From: Flavobacteriales bacterium UBA1959
Lineage (GTDB): Bacteria > Bacteroidota > Bacteroidia > Flavobacteriales_D > Sanyastnellaceae
NCBI GenBank assembly: GCA_002336085.1
Contig: DDEH01000074.1
Coordinates: forward strand, 1-8,396
Length of the DNA: 8,396 nt
Reading direction: 5' to 3'
The notes below the pieces were generated by a model that did no database searches, had not been told where the DNA came from, and saw only the letters and a list, made by a program, of their open reading frames with translations. Below are positions 6,051 through 8,396 of this stretch, one piece after another; position 1 is the stretch's first letter; each line of letters opens with the position of its first letter. Made by a program: the position numbers and the translations under genes.

Positions 6051-7747
6051 AGCACCTGCCCACCATCGAATTTATGCCTACTGCTTTGTATCAGCATCCT
6101 TGCACAATGCTCACATTCCTTGCCGCTGTCGTGTTTGCGACGGGTTGCGGTTACAAATCAGAGGATGCAGATTTGATTATTCACAACGGAACTATTGTCA
6201 CTATGGACGCTCAGAATACGGTTGCGCGCGCCATCGCCGTCGCTGGCGGCCGCATTATCGCAGTTGGGGCAGAGCGAGAGATCCTCAATAGGTTCGGTGC
6301 AGATGAGGTCATTGACTTAAAAGGGGGTGTGATTTTTCCGGGATTTATGGACGGTCATGCACATTTGGTTGGGTATGCCGATGGCTTATTGGAAGCGAGC
6401 CTGTTTGCAACAGACAGCTGGGAGGAAGCTGTGCAGCGGATTGTGAAGCATGATAAAGAACGGCCGAATGACTGGGTTGTCGGGAGGGGATGGGATCAAA
6501 ACGACTGGGAAGTGCCGCGCTTTCCCACTCGGGAGCTTTTAGATTCTCGTTTTCCAAAGAAGCCGGTTTTTCTCGAACGAATTGATGGCCATGCGATAAT
6601 TGCCAATCGGACAGCACTAAAGTTGGCGGGGTTGTGGGATACATCAACGCTTTCTCCAGCTGGTGGAGAAATCCTGCGGGGGAAGGATGGCTTTCCCACG
6701 GGAGTTCTGATTGACAATGCCTGCGCTTTGGTTCAAATGCATGTACCTCGTCGTGCAGCTGAAGAACGTTTTGATGCCTTGATGGAGGCTCAGAGCAATC
6801 TGCTCGAGTTTGGAATCACGGGCATTACGGATGCGGGACTTTCTCCCAATGAAATTCTTCGTTTGGATTCGCTTCACGGGAGCGGAGATTTGAAGCTCCG
6901 TATTAACGCCATGGTGAGTGCTAATGACTCTTCGATTCAATGGCTGCGTAAAAATGGTCCGATTCACAAGGAACGTTTGACGGTTCAATCGGTGAAGTTT
7001 TATATGGACGGGGCCCTCGGATCCTATGGCGCCTTATTGTTGGATCCATATTCAGATCGACCGGGTTGGCACGGACTCGGCACCCAAGATGCGGATTGGT
7101 TCCGGGAACAATTAAGGGGGTTGGCTGAAGATAGCTTGCAAGCAGCAACCCATTGCATTGGTGATTCCGCTGTTCGATGGGTTCTCGATGCGTATGAAGA
7201 AGTGCTTGGCGGGACCAACGATCGTCGTTGGCGCATCGAACATGCCCAGGTCATCGCACTTCGGGACTTTGATGGATTTGGCCGTAACAGTATCATTCCT
7301 TCCGTGCAGCCAACGCATGCCACGAGTGACATGTATTGGGCAGGTGAACGATTGGGTCGAAACCGCATCCGCAGAGCATATGCCTACCAACAATTGTTGA
7401 ATCAATTGGGCATGGTGGCGCTGGGGACTGATTTCCCCGTAGAAGACATTGATCCTCGCAAAACCTTTTTTGCAAGTGTTGCTCGCCAGGATGCCAGTGG
7501 TTACCCTCCAGAAGGCTTTTTGCTGAAGAATGCACTTACCAAAGAACAGACGCTTCGCGGAATGACCCAATGGGTGGCCTTGGCCCAGTTTCAAGAGCTG
7601 GATTTAGGAACGATAGAGATCGGAAAATATGCTGATTTTAGCTGGATTGATCGCAATTGGCTCACTATTGATCCGATTGAAGTTTTAGAAACACGCGTCT
7701 TTGGAACGTGCATCGCCGGCGAGTGGGTTTATATGAGCGAGCAATGA
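6047..7747 (+). CDS. Lipoprotein amidohydrolase of the YtcJ type (amidohydrolase family 3)
   Basis: Metal-dependent hydrolase of the COG1574/YtcJ group; substrates are mostly unknown, and relatives act on amides or N-acyl compounds. Numbered from the ATG at 6047 (566 residues): hydrophobic run LTFLAAVVFATGC with a lipobox cysteine at 34, so likely a periplasm-facing lipoprotein. Then the start of the composite beta domain (41-97), metal-binding HAH in FMDGHAHL (100-107, H104 and H106), family marker RIDGHAIIANRTAL (178-191), VKFYMDGALGSYGA (316-329) with the bridging-lysine candidate K317, metal His in THCIGD (H369), IEHAQVI (H399) and the catalytic Asp in GTDFPVED (D462). All expected active-site residues are present. 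The start is ambiguous: the ATG at 6047 overlaps the SDR stop, while those at 6074 and 6107 give shorter n-regions; the 20 residues before the hydrophobic run are unusually long for a lipoprotein signal. The stop overlaps the SCO start. Confidence 0.92.
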   Translation: MKHLPTIEFMPTALYQHPCTMLTFLAAVVFATGCGYKSEDADLIIHNGTIVTMDAQNTVARAIAVAGGRIIAVGAEREILNRFGADEVIDLKGGVIFPGFMDGHAHLVGYADGLLEASLFATDSWEEAVQRIVKHDKERPNDWVVGRGWDQNDWEVPRFPTRELLDSRFPKKPVFLERIDGHAIIANRTALKLAGLWDTSTLSPAGGEILRGKDGFPTGVLIDNACALVQMHVPRRAAEERFDALMEAQSNLLEFGITGITDAGLSPNEILRLDSLHGSGDLKLRINAMVSANDSSIQWLRKNGPIHKERLTVQSVKFYMDGALGSYGALLLDPYSDRPGWHGLGTQDADWFREQLRGLAEDSLQAATHCIGDSAVRWVLDAYEEVLGGTNDRRWRIEHAQVIALRDFDGFGRNSIIPSVQPTHATSDMYWAGERLGRNRIRRAYAYQQLLNQLGMVALGTDFPVEDIDPRKTFFASVARQDASGYPPEGFLLKNALTKEQTLRGMTQWVALAQFQELDLGTIEIGKYADFSWIDRNWLTIDPIEVLETRVFGTCIAGEWVYMSEQ

Positions 7748-8396
7748 AAAGCAAAATATCAGGATCACAGAGGCAACTGCTCGCATTGGCAGTTGTTTTT
7801 TCCATAGCCGTGGTCGTCGGTGTAATCATTCTTTACCCTAGTAAGTCCCTCCCAATTATCCAGCCAAGCGAATTGAACCCGGCACTTGTGGATTCCCAAG
7901 ATTGGAACCGCGAGCAACATTCAATAGGACCTTTTAGTCTGCTCAACCATCTAGGAGATTCGATTAAGTTGGCTGACGTCCTCGGCGATGTGCTCATTGT
8001 TGACTTCTTCTTTACGCGATGTGCGACCATTTGCCCCATCATGACCAAAAACTTGGCCGGGGTAAAAAATGCGTTGAATACAGAACTAGGATGGAGAATG
8101 CTCAGCCACAGCGTTACCCCTCAAGCAGACAGTGTGAGTGTTTTGTCCGCGTACGCAAAGCGAATGAATGCCGAACATCCGAATTGGTGGTTCCTTACCG
8201 GGGATAAAAGTGAGATCTATCGATTGGCTAGACGCAGCTATTTTGCTTGTTACGACGAAGCCAATGGCGGGGACGGAAGTATGCAAGATTTTGTGCATAC
8301 CGAAAATATTGTCCTAGTAGATCAGCAAGGTCGGTTGCGAGGCTTTTATGATGGAACGAGTGAATTTGCTATGAATCAATTGATTGAGGATTGTCA
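7744..8396 (+). CDS. SCO1/SenC family copper chaperone (partial, C-terminus beyond window)
   Basis: Membrane-anchored thioredoxin-fold protein that delivers copper to, or reduces, the CuA site of cytochrome c oxidase on the periplasmic side. The first 217 codons are present. One N-terminal membrane anchor follows a basic start (MKSKISGSQR, then hydrophobic 11-30). The Sco motif CATIC (C93, C97) follows VDFFFTR, and the third copper ligand is His185 in DFVHTENIVLVD (182-193). These three ligands fit a copper-binding Sco rather than a plain thioredoxin. An extra cysteine at 169 sits in a loop SYFACYDEANGGDG where other Sco proteins vary. The start ATG overlaps the amidohydrolase stop (ATGA 7744-7747), making it the third gene of the operon. 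Only the last helix should be missing. No cytochrome oxidase gene is visible in the window; what lies downstream is unknown. Confidence 0.93.
   Translation, partial: MKSKISGSQRQLLALAVVFSIAVVVGVIILYPSKSLPIIQPSELNPALVDSQDWNREQHSIGPFSLLNHLGDSIKLADVLGDVLIVDFFFTRCATICPIMTKNLAGVKNALNTELGWRMLSHSVTPQADSVSVLSAYAKRMNAEHPNWWFLTGDKSEIYRLARRSYFACYDEANGGDGSMQDFVHTENIVLVDQQGRLRGFYDGTSEFAMNQLIEDC

Noticed and set aside
6345..7594. Long minus-strand open frames opposite the amidohydrolase, up to 160 codons
   Set aside because: The plus-strand frame carries all family active-site residues across this span; the opposite frames show no domain and no start signals.

Overview
The window looks like ordinary chromosomal DNA of a member of the Bacteroidota, most likely a Flavobacteriia-like lineage of intermediate GC; genus cannot be read from the sequence. 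The evidence is a secreted protein ending in a type IX secretion (T9SS) type A sorting domain, which is essentially restricted to this phylum, and Bacteroidota-type promoter elements (TAnnTTTG at -7, with a TTTG at -33 in one case) in front of several genes. There are no mobile elements, CRISPR arrays, rRNA or tRNA genes. Coding density is high.

Layout. On the left edge, on the minus strand, is a truncated LolD-type ABC ATPase (lipoprotein export). It is divergent from sucC, the beta subunit of ADP-forming succinyl-CoA synthetase (TCA cycle), which has no sucD beside it. sucC converges tail to tail with a minus-strand family 3 O-methyltransferase. After a 231 bp divergent gap comes a two-gene unit on the plus strand: a bacterial SUI1/YciH (eIF1-like) translation factor that overlaps by ATGA a THUMP-domain 23S rRNA methyltransferase (RlmL type). 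This unit ends at a strong symmetrical hairpin terminator. It faces a minus-strand T9SS cargo protein made of OB-fold-like domains, which has its own terminator built around its stop codon.

Divergent from the cargo gene, with overlapping promoter elements, starts a plus-strand operon of at least three genes: a YdfG-type short-chain dehydrogenase, a lipoprotein amidohydrolase of the YtcJ type, and a membrane-anchored SCO1/SenC copper chaperone cut by the right edge. Each junction in this operon is a 4 bp ATGA overlap.

How the genes work together: SUI1 and the rRNA methyltransferase both act on the ribosome and look translationally coupled. The SDR, amidohydrolase and SCO genes are tightly coupled, but their known functions (soluble redox enzyme, envelope hydrolase, cytochrome oxidase copper insertion) do not form an obvious pathway. 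I see no clearly novel biological system. The most notable points are the overlapping divergent promoters, the stop-codon-spanning terminator, the OB-fold T9SS cargo without a nuclease domain, and the odd composition of the SDR/amidohydrolase/SCO operon.
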